A DNA stretch of 64,000 nucleotides from Bacillota bacterium (GTDB lineage: Bacteria; Bacillota; Clostridia; Lachnospirales; Lachnospiraceae), in the NCBI GenBank assembly GCA_023457255.1, contig JAEWMB010000026.1, forward strand, positions 62,001 through 126,000. Direction: 5' to 3'. The position numbers and the translations under genes are program-made. This document shows positions 7,783 through 16,652 of this stretch, one piece after another. The notes below the pieces were generated by a model, which did no database searches, was not told the DNA's origin, and worked only from the letters and a program-made list of their open reading frames with translations. Position 1 is the stretch's first letter. Every line of letters starts with the position of its first letter.

Positions 7783-9234
7783 ATGAAGGCATTAACTCAA
7801 GAGGATACCCCGATCCACAAAGCTTTAGAGGAACAAAGGCTGAATCGCCTGGCTCATTTTGATGTGCCTGGTCATAAAGGGGGCCGTGGAAATAAAGAGC
7901 TAAAACATTTTTTGGGAGAAACAACATTAAGTCTTGATATGAATTCTATGAAACCATTAGACAATCTCTGTCATCCGGTTTCTGTCATAAAAGAGGCGCA
8001 GGAGTTAGCCGCTAAAGCATTTGGGGCAGATGAAGCATTTTTTATTGTGAATGGTACCACACAAGCAGTTCAAGCTATGATTATGGCAGTATGCAAAAGT
8101 GGAGATAAAGTTATTATGCCAAGAAATGTTCATCGAAGCGCGATTAATGCCTTAGTAGTATGCGGAGCAATTCCGGTTTATATAAATCCGGGGACAAACA
8201 AGGAACTTGGAATTCCACTTGGTATGTCAGTGGAAAATGTGAAGCAGGCAATCTTAGAAAATCCGGATGCGAAGGCAGTTTTGGTTAATAATCCCACATA
8301 CTACGGCATTTGCTCGAATTTAAGAGAAATTGTAAAACTTGCACATGAGCATGGTATGCTTGTGTTAGCCGATGAAGCTCACGGAACACATTTTTATTTC
8401 CATGAGGCATTACCGGTTTCGGCAATGGAAGCAGGCGCTGATATGTCTGCTGTAAGTATGCATAAAACGGGAGGTTCCTTAACGCAGAGTTCTATTTTGT
8501 TGACCAGGAATTCAGTGAATGCTGACTACGTACGTCAGGTCATAAATTTAACACAAACAACGAGTGCATCTTATCTTCTTCTTTCTTCCCTTGATATTGC
8601 AAGAAAGAATTTAAGCTTAAACGGTAAGAGTATGTTTGATAAAACGATAGATTTTGCAACTTATGCACGAGAGGAAATCAATAAACTGGGAGGCTATTAC
8701 GCTTTTGGTGAGGAACTTATTAATGGGGATACCATATACGCCTTTGATACAACAAAGCTTTCGATACATACACGGAATATCGGTTTAGCAGGAATTGAGG
8801 TGTATGATTTACTAAGAGATGATTACGGAATCCAGATTGAATTTGGTGATATTGGCAATATTCTGGCGGTTATTTCTTCCGGAGACCGAAACCTTGAGAT
8901 AGAGCGTTTGATATCCGCTCTCTCAGAGATAAAGAGGCTTCATGAGAAAGATAAGGCAGGAATGTTTGATCATGAATATATAAATCCACAAATTGTGATG
9001 GGACCACAGGAGGCTTTTTACAGCAAAAAGCGCCAGGTGCCAATTTATCAAAGTAAAGGGCAGATTTGCGGAGAATTTGTCATGTGTTATCCACCGGGGA
9101 TACCGATTCTTGCTCCGGGAGAACGCATTACGGAAGATATTTTAAATCATATTGCGTACGCGAAGGAAAAGGGCTGCTTCATGACCGGTACACAGGATAT
9201 GAAGATTGAAAATATCAATATTGTTGAAGTGTGA
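7783..9234 (+). CDS. speA: Orn/Lys/Arg decarboxylase (probable arginine decarboxylase)
   Basis: A 483-residue, PLP-dependent fold-type I decarboxylase of the short Gram-positive type. Visible motifs are HFDVPGHKGG near the N-terminus, the NGTTQAVQAMI cofactor phosphate region, ADEAHGTH, and the Schiff-base lysine K228 in SMHKTGGSLTQSS. Family members decarboxylate arginine, lysine or ornithine. Arginine is favoured here because an agmatinase-family ureohydrolase follows in the same operon; the substrate cannot be read with certainty. AGGAG lies 6 nt before ATG. It is the first gene of the polyamine operon. Decarboxylation would give agmatine, the precursor for putrescine or for direct aminopropylation. 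Confidence 0.9.
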   Translation: MKALTQEDTPIHKALEEQRLNRLAHFDVPGHKGGRGNKELKHFLGETTLSLDMNSMKPLDNLCHPVSVIKEAQELAAKAFGADEAFFIVNGTTQAVQAMIMAVCKSGDKVIMPRNVHRSAINALVVCGAIPVYINPGTNKELGIPLGMSVENVKQAILENPDAKAVLVNNPTYYGICSNLREIVKLAHEHGMLVLADEAHGTHFYFHEALPVSAMEAGADMSAVSMHKTGGSLTQSSILLTRNSVNADYVRQVINLTQTTSASYLLLSSLDIARKNLSLNGKSMFDKTIDFATYAREEINKLGGYYAFGEELINGDTIYAFDTTKLSIHTRNIGLAGIEVYDLLRDDYGIQIEFGDIGNILAVISSGDRNLEIERLISALSEIKRLHEKDKAGMFDHEYINPQIVMGPQEAFYSKKRQVPIYQSKGQICGEFVMCYPPGIPILAPGERITEDILNHIAYAKEKGCFMTGTQDMKIENINIVEV

Positions 9235-9247
9235 GGAGAATTTCTAA

Positions 9248-9323
9248 GGTATTGGCCTTGCCTGAGAAATACGAAAACTTCTCACGGATATTTTGTGCCT
9301 TCGCCACAAATATCAGGCTTACC
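9248..9323 (+). ncRNA. Folded intercistronic RNA element (three-way junction) before speE
   Basis: GGTA (9248-9251) pairs with TACC (9320-9323) and GCCT (9260-9263) with AGGC (9315-9318). These enclose two adjacent hairpins: GAGAA/TTCTC (9264-9283) and GATATTTTGTG/CACAAATATC (9287-9314, one bulge). The layout is like a riboswitch or processing element. I do not recognise the class. Confidence 0.5.
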
Positions 9324-9409
9324 AAATAAGATATTTTTAGTGTGAAACTATAGCTGTAAGTCCTTAAGTTGGTCTTGGTGCTGCTGCAGCCACAAACATA
9401 AGGATATGT

Positions 9410-9430
9410 ATTGTCTGCAAGCAAGACAAT
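9410..9430 (+). promoter_or_regulatory. Hairpin just upstream of the speE ribosome binding site
   Basis: ATTGTC (9410-9415) pairs with GACAAT (9425-9430). It ends a few bases before the AAAGAGG at 9439-9445. A second possible stem, TCCTTA/TAAGGA, lies at about 9361-9403. Together they may tune speE translation. Confidence 0.4.
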
Positions 9431-9452
9431 GAGCAGAGAAAGAGGTAATAAA

Positions 9453-10304
9453 ATGGAACTTTGGTATACAGATCAGCACACAAAAGACGTACGCTTTTCG
9501 ATGAAGATGAAAGAGCAGTTAATTAGTGTGGAAAGTGAATTTCAGCGAATTGATATCATTGAAACCTACGAATATGGGCGTGTGCTTGTGCTGGACGGGG
9601 AATTGATGATAACAGAAAAAGATGAGTTTATCTATCATGAGATGATAACTCATGTTCCAATGGCTGTGCATCCGAATGTCCGCAATGTTCTTGTGATTGG
9701 AGCCGGAGATGGAGGAACGATACGTGAACTTACCAAATATGATACGATAGAGCATATTGATATGGTGGAAGTTGACAAGGAAATCGTGAAGGTATGCAAA
9801 GAATATATGCCTTTTACGGCTTGTAAGCTAAATGACAAAAGGATATCGATGCATTTTGAAGAGGGACTTCGGTTTGTACGCGGAAAACAAGATGAATACG
9901 ATCTGATTATTGTGGACTGCGCCGACCCATTCGGACCTGCAGAGGGTTTATTTACAAGAGAATTCTATGGAAATTGCTATAAGGCACTTCACAGCGATGG
10001 GATTTTAATTAATCAGCATGAGAGTCCATTCTACAATGAGCATTCCGGAAGTGTGCAAAAAGCGCATCGTCATATTACCTCTGTATTCACATTAAGTACA
10101 GTATATCAATGTCATATTCCATCTTATCCATCAGGACATTGGCTATTTGGATTTGCTTCCAAGCAATACGATCCAATTAAGGATTTGAATGAAAAAAACT
10201 GGAACGGCCTTAAGCTGCCGGTCAGATATTATAATACAGATCTGCACAAAGGATGTTTTTACCTTCCAAATTACGTAAAGGAGCTGTTGGGGAGCTATGA
10301 ATAA
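9453..10304 (+). CDS. speE: Polyamine aminopropyltransferase (spermidine synthase family)
   Basis: 283 residues. The S-adenosyl-binding motif reads VIGAGDGGTIREL (82-94). The active-site block is DCADPFGPAEGLFTREFY, and SYPSGHWLFGFAS follows near the C-terminus. Family enzymes transfer an aminopropyl group from decarboxylated AdoMet to putrescine or another amine. The donor-making enzyme (speD) is not in this window. DCADPFGP replaces the more usual D-S-T-D-P-x-G-P, and GAGDGG replaces GGGDGG. ATG 9453 follows AGAGG at 9441; a TTG at 9411 in the same frame lies inside a hairpin and is unlikely. It overlaps the ureohydrolase gene by 8 nt. Confidence 0.9.
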   Translation: MELWYTDQHTKDVRFSMKMKEQLISVESEFQRIDIIETYEYGRVLVLDGELMITEKDEFIYHEMITHVPMAVHPNVRNVLVIGAGDGGTIRELTKYDTIEHIDMVEVDKEIVKVCKEYMPFTACKLNDKRISMHFEEGLRFVRGKQDEYDLIIVDCADPFGPAEGLFTREFYGNCYKALHSDGILINQHESPFYNEHSGSVQKAHRHITSVFTLSTVYQCHIPSYPSGHWLFGFASKQYDPIKDLNEKNWNGLKLPVRYYNTDLHKGCFYLPNYVKELLGSYE

Positions 10305-11151
10305 AAACATACATACCTTTTTAGGTTGTGATGCTAACTATGAAGAGAGCCAGATGGTATTGTTTGGAGCTCCCTACGATGGGACTACCTCGTATCGTCC
10401 CGGTACAAGATTTGCAAGTGCTGCAATTCGAAATGAGAGCTATGGAATTGAAACCTTTAGTCCATATCAGGAGAAAGATTTAACGGATTATCAGATTTTT
10501 GACGGAGGTGATTTAGAACTTCCCTTTGGTGATCCGGCAAGACCACTTGAGATTATCGAGGAATATACGGCAGATATTTTGAAGAAAAATAAGTTTCCGC
10601 TGATGATAGGCGGAGAGCACCTGGTTACTTTAGGGGCTGTGCGTGCCGTGGTAAAACAGTATCCGAATGTTCATATCCTGCACTTTGATGCACATGCGGA
10701 TTTAAGAGAGGATTACCTTGGAGCAAAGCTGTCCCATGCAACGGTTATGAGAAGATGTCATGAGCTGGTGGGGGATCAAAAGATTTACCAGTTTGGCATC
10801 CGAAGCGGAGACAGGGAAGAGTTTCTATTTGGAAGAGAGCATGTTACGACTTGTAAATTTGATTTTAGCACCTTAGACCTTGTGGTAAAGGAATTAGAAA
10901 AAAAGCAAGTTCCAATTTACCTTACGGTAGATTTGGATGTACTTGACCCTTCGGTATTTCCGGGAACAGGCACCCCGGAGGCCGGCGGTGTTACCTTTCT
11001 TCAGTTGTTTGATGCCATACAAAAAGTATCAAGGCTGCGGGTGGTCGCAGCGGACATGAATGAACTTTCACCGATGCATGATCAGAGTGGAGCATCCACG
11101 GCTTTAGCGTGTAAGCTGTTTCGCGAGATGATGCTTATGCTGGTGAAATAG
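10297..11151 (+). CDS. speB: Agmatinase-family ureohydrolase
   Basis: 284 residues of the arginase/agmatinase family. Metal ligands are visible: H108 in GGEHLVT, D131, H133 and D135 in FDAHADLRED, and the pair in LTVDLDVLDPS. The C-terminal AADMNELSP is also characteristic. It would hydrolyse agmatine to putrescine and urea. Because aminopropyl- and carboxyaminopropyl-forming genes sit on both sides, the true substrate could be an N-substituted agmatine. Start ATG 10297 lies within the end of speE, so translation is coupled. A 143-nt gap with no clear terminator follows. Confidence 0.9.
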   Translation: MNKNIHTFLGCDANYEESQMVLFGAPYDGTTSYRPGTRFASAAIRNESYGIETFSPYQEKDLTDYQIFDGGDLELPFGDPARPLEIIEEYTADILKKNKFPLMIGGEHLVTLGAVRAVVKQYPNVHILHFDAHADLREDYLGAKLSHATVMRRCHELVGDQKIYQFGIRSGDREEFLFGREHVTTCKFDFSTLDLVVKELEKKQVPIYLTVDLDVLDPSVFPGTGTPEAGGVTFLQLFDAIQKVSRLRVVAADMNELSPMHDQSGASTALACKLFREMMLMLVK

Positions 11152-11294
11152 CAGGGGAACTTTATTAAGTAGAAAAGGTAAGCCAGAGACAGTTTAGCAA
11201 GCAATAGGTGACTTTCAGGATATTTGGATATCTTAATATTGATGGGAATAAGAAAAAGTTGACGCAGATTAGATAGAGGTAAAGGAGAACTATA

Positions 11295-12494
11295 ATGAGC
11301 AGAGCATTAATTATCGGCGCAGGAGGCGTAGCAAGTGTCGTTGTACACAAGTGCTGTCAAAATTCCGAGGTGTTTACAGAAATCTGTATTGCCAGCAGAA
11401 CAAAGTCAAAATGTGATGCCCTAAAAGAAAAGTTAGAGGGTGGTAAAACAAAGATTACGACGGCACAGGTAGATGCAGATAACGTACCTGAGCTTGCCGC
11501 ATTGATCAGGGAGTATAAGCCGGATATTGTAATCAATGTTGCACTTCCGTATCAGGATTTAACTATTATGGATGCCTGTCTTGAGACAAAGACAGATTAT
11601 CTTGATACAGCGAATTATGAACCGTTAGATACGGCAAAATTTGAGTATAAGTGGCAGTGGGACTATCGGGAACGCTTTGAAAAGGCTGGTATCACAGCGG
11701 TTCTTGGATGTGGTTTTGACCCGGGTGTTACCGGCGTTTTTTCTGCCTACGCAATGAAGCATTATTTTGATGAAATCCATGAGATTGATATCTTAGACTG
11801 CAATGGGGGTGACCATGGTTATCCATTTGCTACAAACTTTAATCCGGAGATCAATATCCGGGAAGTTTCCGCAAACGGAAGCTATTGGGAGAATGGTAAC
11901 TGGGTTGAGACTAAGCCCATGGAGATTAAGAGAGTATATAATTTTGATGAGGTTGGACAAAAAGATATGTATCTGCTTCACCATGAGGAATTAGAATCAC
12001 TGGCAATTAATATCAAGGGAATTAAGCGTATCCGCTTCTTTATGACGTTTGGTGAGAGTTATTTAAGACATCTTAAATGTCTTGAAAATGTGGGTATGAC
12101 TTCGATTGAACCAATCGAGTTTGAAGGTAAGCAAATCGTACCGCTTCAGTTCTTAAAAGCAGTGCTGCCAGATCCTGCTACGCTTGGACCTCGTACCGTA
12201 GGTAAAACTAATATTGGTTGTATCTTTAAAGGCGTAAAGAATGGAAAAGAAGTTACTTATTACGTATATAATGTATGTGACCATCAGGAATGCTACCGCG
12301 AAGTTGGTTCTCAGGCAATTTCTTATACGACCGGAGTTCCTGCGATGATTGGTGCGGCGATGGTTCTTACAGGAAAGTGGAAAAAACCTGGTGTATTTAA
12401 TGTAGAAGAGTTTAATCCGGACCCGTTCATGGAAGAATTAAACCGCTTTGGTCTTCCTTGGGTAGAAAATTTCAATCCTGTATTAGTGGATTAA
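11295..12494 (+). CDS. Saccharopine dehydrogenase-family enzyme (carboxy(nor)spermidine dehydrogenase)
   Basis: 399 residues. The N-terminal Rossmann motif IIGAGGVASVVVHKC matches carboxynorspermidine/carboxyspermidine dehydrogenases, as do YLDTANYEPLDTAKFEYKWQWDYRERF and LGCGFDPGVTGVF. The enzyme reductively condenses aspartate semialdehyde with a diamine, using NADPH. Length and motifs fit the family without extension. AAAGGAG lies 7 nt before ATG. The matching decarboxylase gene follows after a hairpin terminator. In this operon the amine acceptor may be putrescine (giving carboxyspermidine) or agmatine. Confidence 0.9.
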   Translation: MSRALIIGAGGVASVVVHKCCQNSEVFTEICIASRTKSKCDALKEKLEGGKTKITTAQVDADNVPELAALIREYKPDIVINVALPYQDLTIMDACLETKTDYLDTANYEPLDTAKFEYKWQWDYRERFEKAGITAVLGCGFDPGVTGVFSAYAMKHYFDEIHEIDILDCNGGDHGYPFATNFNPEINIREVSANGSYWENGNWVETKPMEIKRVYNFDEVGQKDMYLLHHEELESLAINIKGIKRIRFFMTFGESYLRHLKCLENVGMTSIEPIEFEGKQIVPLQFLKAVLPDPATLGPRTVGKTNIGCIFKGVKNGKEVTYYVYNVCDHQECYREVGSQAISYTTGVPAMIGAAMVLTGKWKKPGVFNVEEFNPDPFMEELNRFGLPWVENFNPVLVD

Positions 12495-12502
12495 AACAAT
12501 TT

Positions 12503-12540
12503 AGCTGTTGCAAATTTTCATGCTTTGCAACAGCTTTTTA
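12503..12540 (+). terminator. Terminator between the dehydrogenase and nspC
   Basis: AGCTGTTGCAAA and TTTGCAACAGCT form a 12-bp stem around a 9-base loop, followed by TTTTT. It splits the pathway pair and implies partial read-through or a separate nspC promoter. Confidence 0.85.
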
Positions 12541-12631
12541 AGATATGGAAAATTGTTACACATGGATTTTTAAAAATGAGGTAAAAACGAAGATATGTAT
12601 GTTCCTAGGTGTGCAGAAATGAGGTAATATT

Positions 12632-13771
12632 ATGAAAGAAATGGATTTTAGTCAAATACCAACTCCCTCCTATGTTGTGGAAGAGCGTTTATTGAAGCGA
12701 AACCTATCTTTATTAAAAAGTATTATGGATCGAACAGGCTGCAAAATTTTACTGGCCCAGAAAGCGTTTTCCATGTTTTATTATTATCCGCTGATAGGTT
12801 CTTATTTGGCAGGAACTACAGCAAGTTCCTTATTTGAAGCAAAGCTTGGAAAAGAAGAGATGGGGGGAGAAGTACATATCTTTAACCCGGCCTATCAAGA
12901 AGCTGAAATAGAGGAAATCATCTCTCTATGTGATCATATGGTATTTAATACACCAAGACAATGGCTTAAATATAAGGAAGTAATTCAGAACTCCGAAAAG
13001 AAAATAAGCTGTGGTTTAAGAGTAAATCCACAATACTCGGAAATTGAGGTAGAATTATATAATCCATGCGCAAAAGGCTCAAGATTAGGAACTGTCCTTG
13101 ATAAGATAAAGGAAGAAGATCTGGAAGGATTGGAAGGTTTGCATTTTCACACCATGTGTGAGCAAAATTCTGATGTTCTGGTACGAACCTTAAAAGTTGT
13201 AGAAGAAAAGTTTGGATTCCTATTAAAGAAAATGAAATGGCTTAATTTTGGTGGAGGTCATCATATCACAAGAGAAGACTATGATGTGGAGAGCTTAATT
13301 TCTGCAATTCTTCATATCAAAGAAACCTACCAAGTTGAAGTTTATTTAGAGCCAGGGGAAGCAATCGGCTTAAATACAGGATTTTTGGTGTCAAAGGTCT
13401 TAGATGTCTGCGGAGAACATGGAGAATGTGTCATTTTGGATACTTCTGCAGCTTGCCATATGCCGGATGTTCTTGAAATGCCTTATCGTCCGGAAATTAT
13501 TGGTGCAGGTCGGGCAGGAGAAAAAAGATTTACTTACCGCCTTGGCGGGCCTACCTGCCTGGCAGGTGATGTCGTGGGGGAATATTCTTTTGATGAACCT
13601 TTAAAGGAAGGGGATGTTTTAGTTTTCTGTGATATGTCTCATTACAGCATGGTGAAAAATAATACGTTTAATGGAATTAATCTTCCGTCAATTCTTGCAG
13701 ATACAGAAAAAGAAGGACTTGTAATTGTCAAACAATTTGGCTATGGGGACTTTAAAATGAGGTTATCATAA
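12632..13771 (+). CDS. nspC: Carboxynorspermidine/carboxyspermidine decarboxylase
   Basis: 379 residues, a fold-type III (alanine-racemase-like) PLP enzyme. The Schiff-base lysine is K44 in LLAQKAFS. Other family marks are GLHFHTMCEQ, LNFGGGHH, the phosphate-binding YLEPGEAIG, LDTSAACHMPDVLEMPYRP and LGGPTCLAGD. It decarboxylates carboxyspermidine or carboxynorspermidine to the free polyamine. GAGG lies about 8 nt before ATG 12632. It is separated from the dehydrogenase by 137 nt containing a terminator hairpin, so the two may not be made in equal amounts. Confidence 0.94.
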   Translation: MKEMDFSQIPTPSYVVEERLLKRNLSLLKSIMDRTGCKILLAQKAFSMFYYYPLIGSYLAGTTASSLFEAKLGKEEMGGEVHIFNPAYQEAEIEEIISLCDHMVFNTPRQWLKYKEVIQNSEKKISCGLRVNPQYSEIEVELYNPCAKGSRLGTVLDKIKEEDLEGLEGLHFHTMCEQNSDVLVRTLKVVEEKFGFLLKKMKWLNFGGGHHITREDYDVESLISAILHIKETYQVEVYLEPGEAIGLNTGFLVSKVLDVCGEHGECVILDTSAACHMPDVLEMPYRPEIIGAGRAGEKRFTYRLGGPTCLAGDVVGEYSFDEPLKEGDVLVFCDMSHYSMVKNNTFNGINLPSILADTEKEGLVIVKQFGYGDFKMRLS

Positions 13772-13845
13772 TAGGTCTTAGGTCACTTAAATACTGAAAA
13801 CTACCGGTATCATAGGAATAATTCAGAATAAATAGAAAATTGAAA

Positions 13846-13893
13846 CCACTATATATAGTAATTGAAATGTGAAAAAGAGACAATATGTAGTAG
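13846..13893 (+). promoter_or_regulatory. Tandem NrdR boxes upstream of nrdD
   Basis: Box 1 (13846-13861) has core CTATATATAG and box 2 (13878-13893) has core CAATATGTAG. Both fit the NrdR consensus C-W-A-T-A-T-N-T-W-G. Their cores are 32 bp apart, about three helical turns, the spacing known for NrdR pairs. Box 2 touches the -35 region, consistent with repression when dATP is high. Confidence 0.78.
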
Positions 13894-13919
13894 ACTTATC
13901 CTTTTGACTATGCTATACT
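13891..13919 (+). promoter_or_regulatory. Extended -10 promoter of nrdD
   Basis: TAGACT (13891-13896), 17 bp, TATACT (13914-13919), with a TGC extended -10 element directly upstream. NrdR box 2 overlaps its -35. The transcript would carry a leader of about 190 nt in which I see no clear structure. Confidence 0.6.
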
Positions 13920-14115
13920 AATCGCAGGCTATATTAATAGCATGTGATAAAAATCTATGCTCAAGGCTTACAATTTCTTTGGGCTTACTTGGAAACAAGC
14001 ATAATTTATTTAGAATCGCCTCTTATTTATTTCCTATATTTTGGGAAAAATAAGGGGCAATGCTTTTGGGGACATACCAAAGACAAAAATTTAGAATCAA
14101 GAAAGGATAGGTTAT

Positions 14116-16242
14116 ATGAAGGTTGTTAAGCGTGATGGCAGGGTAACGGATTATGACAGGAATAAGGTATTAGTTGCAATACGTAAAGCAAACGATGAGG
14201 TGGATCCTAAAGAAAAGGTTACCGAGGATAAGATTGAAGCGATTATTTTAAGTATCGAGCATCTTAAGAAGGATACGATGTATGTAGAAGAAATTCAAGA
14301 CATCATTGAACAAAAGTTAATGGCAGAGCGTAAATTTGTATTGGCTAAAACCTACATTATCTATCGCTATCGCAGAGAGTTAGTCAGAAAAGCGAATACG
14401 ACGGATGAGTCTATTATGAGTTTGATCAGGCACAATAATCAAGACGTCATGGAGGAAAACTCGAATAAAAATGCAGTGATTGCATCGACTCAACGTGATT
14501 TAATTGCAGGCGAGGTATCAAAGGATTTAACAAAACGTTTGTTATTGCCAGAGAAAATATCGAAAGCTCACGAGGAAGGAATCCTGCATTTCCATGATGC
14601 AGATTATTTCCTTCAGTCTATATTTAACTGCTGTTTGATTAACATTAAGGATATGCTTGAAAATGGTACTGTTATGAATGCAAAGCTGATTGAATCTCCA
14701 AAAAGTTTTCAGGTTGCCTGTACTGTTATGACACAAATAATTTCAGCCGTAGCAAGCAGCCAGTATGGCGGCCAGTCGGTAGATATTCGCCATCTTGGAA
14801 AATATCTTCGCTATAGCATGAATAAATATAGAAAGCGTTATGAATCTTTGTTTAACGGGGAGACCAGCGAAGAAGTAATTGAAAAATTTGTACAGGAAAG
14901 AGTACAGGATGAACTTCGCTCCGGTGTTCAGACCATCCAGTACCAGATTAATACACTTATGACAACGAATGGCCAGTCTCCATTTGTTACATTATTCTTA
15001 AATCTTGATAAGGATGATGAGTACATTGAAGAAAATGCAATGATTATTGAAGAAATTCTTCGTCAGCGTTTGGAAGGTATTAAGAATGAAAAAGGAGTTT
15101 ATATTACTCCGGCATTTCCAAAGCTAATCTATGTACTAGATGAACATAACTGCTTAAAGGGCGGTAAATATGACTATATTACAAAATTAGCTGTGAAATG
15201 TTCTGCAAAACGTCTCTACCCTGATTACATTTCTGCTAAGAAGATGCGCGAGAATTATGAAGGTAATGTATTTTCTTGTATGGGCTGCCGCAGTTTCTTA
15301 TCTCCATGGAAGGATGAGAATGGGGACTATAAATTTGAAGGCCGTTTTAATCAAGGTGTTGTCAGCTTAAACCTTCCCCAGATTGGTATTATTGCAGAGG
15401 GGGATGAAGAAGTATTCTGGCAGCTTTTAGAGGAGCGTTTAGCACTCTGTTTTGAAGCACTTATGTGCAGGCATAGAGCATTAGAGGGTACTATATCGGA
15501 TGTCAGCCCGATCCATTGGCAGTATGGGGCTATTGCAAGGTTAAAAAAAGGGGAAACGATCGATAAATTATTACATGGTGGTTATTCTACGATTTCTCTT
15601 GGATACATTGGCTTATATGAAGTTACCAAGCTTATGAAAGGCGTCAGCCATACAAAGAAGGAAGGAACTGATTTCTCTCTTCGCGTTATGAGCCGTTTAC
15701 GAGAAGCAGCGGATACTTGGAAGAGAGAAACAGGAATTGGTTTTGGACTTTATGGAACACCTGCAGAATCCCTTTGCTATCGTTTTGCAAGAATTGACAA
15801 AGAACGCTTTGGTGAAATTAAGGACATTACGGACAAAGGTTATTACACAAACTCTTATCATGTGGATGTACGTGAAGATATTGATGCGTTTAGCAAATTC
15901 ACCTTCGAAAGTAAGTTCCAGGTAATCTCCAGCGGCGGTGCAATTTCTTATGTAGAAATCCCTAATATGCGGCATAATCTGGAGGCACTGAAAGAGATTG
16001 TTAAATTTATCTATGATAACATTCAATATGCAGAATTTAACACGAAATCAGATTATTGCCATGTATGCGGTTTCGACGGAGAGATAAAAATTAATGAAAA
16101 CTTTGAATGGGAGTGCCCAAGCTGCGGAAACAAAGACCATGCAAAGATGAATGTAACCCGTAGAACCTGTGGTTATTTAGGGGAGAATTTCTGGAATAAG
16201 GGAAAAACAAAAGAAATTAATGCAAGAGTACTGCATATCTAA
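14116..16242 (+). CDS. nrdD: Anaerobic (class III) ribonucleoside-triphosphate reductase
   Basis: 708 residues. An N-terminal ATP-cone (about 1-95, starting MKVVKRDGRVTDYDRNKV) gives allosteric control by ATP/dATP. The barrel includes CMGCRSFLSPW. Near the C-terminus two CxxC pairs (CHVCG and CPSCG) bind structural zinc, and the glycyl-radical loop RRTCGYLG places the radical on Gly686. It reduces NTPs to dNTPs in the cytoplasm without oxygen. ATG 14116 follows AAAGGATAGG. The activase NrdG is 410 nt downstream. Expression is probably repressed by NrdR through the two upstream boxes. Confidence 0.97.
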   Translation: MKVVKRDGRVTDYDRNKVLVAIRKANDEVDPKEKVTEDKIEAIILSIEHLKKDTMYVEEIQDIIEQKLMAERKFVLAKTYIIYRYRRELVRKANTTDESIMSLIRHNNQDVMEENSNKNAVIASTQRDLIAGEVSKDLTKRLLLPEKISKAHEEGILHFHDADYFLQSIFNCCLINIKDMLENGTVMNAKLIESPKSFQVACTVMTQIISAVASSQYGGQSVDIRHLGKYLRYSMNKYRKRYESLFNGETSEEVIEKFVQERVQDELRSGVQTIQYQINTLMTTNGQSPFVTLFLNLDKDDEYIEENAMIIEEILRQRLEGIKNEKGVYITPAFPKLIYVLDEHNCLKGGKYDYITKLAVKCSAKRLYPDYISAKKMRENYEGNVFSCMGCRSFLSPWKDENGDYKFEGRFNQGVVSLNLPQIGIIAEGDEEVFWQLLEERLALCFEALMCRHRALEGTISDVSPIHWQYGAIARLKKGETIDKLLHGGYSTISLGYIGLYEVTKLMKGVSHTKKEGTDFSLRVMSRLREAADTWKRETGIGFGLYGTPAESLCYRFARIDKERFGEIKDITDKGYYTNSYHVDVREDIDAFSKFTFESKFQVISSGGAISYVEIPNMRHNLEALKEIVKFIYDNIQYAEFNTKSDYCHVCGFDGEIKINENFEWECPSCGNKDHAKMNVTRRTCGYLGENFWNKGKTKEINARVLHI

Positions 16243-16308
16243 AGATTCTTTGTAGTTGATAAGAGAAATTTGTGTATTCTTCTAATCATTATCTATGGAC
16301 AAACAATT

Positions 16309-16343
16309 ATGGAAGAACAGAGTGTAACACTCTGTTCTTCCAT
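16309..16343 (+). terminator. Long hairpin after nrdD
   Basis: A perfect 17-bp stem, ATGGAAGAACAGAGTGT with its complement, around a single base. No U-run follows, so it may be a 3'-end stabiliser between nrdD and nrdG or a weak terminator. Confidence 0.65.
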
Positions 16344-16652
16344 TCTCTATTAGAGATTATAAGGTACGACGCGACGTCAAAGTCAATGAATGAAGAAAAA
16401 AATAATCTTCCGGCAGAATTTAACATTTATCAAAAATCTTGCAAACCAACCAGATATACGGCATAATTAAAAATGTACTTCTTTATAATAATTAGGAATA
16501 ATCATTTTAAGTTTATTATATTAAAATTAGAAATACCAAACAATATTAATTTCGTAATTACAGATAGGATTATAAATTAAATCGAGTTATAGTACTGTAA
16601 GCTCATTACTTTAAACATTAGAAATCAATAGGATATATGGGTAGGTGACATC
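16344..16652. other. Gene-free AT-rich stretch between nrdD and nrdG
   Basis: I see no gene, repeat or confident promoter here. Unusually for this pair, nrdG is about 400 bp from nrdD. Confidence 0.5.

Noticed and set aside
13944..14129. 61-residue frame overlapping the nrdD start
   Set aside because: Covers the nrdD leader and ribosome binding site, has no ribosome binding site of its own and has low-complexity composition.
16272..16466. 64-residue frame after nrdD
   Set aside because: Contains the long 17-bp hairpin and lacks a ribosome binding site.
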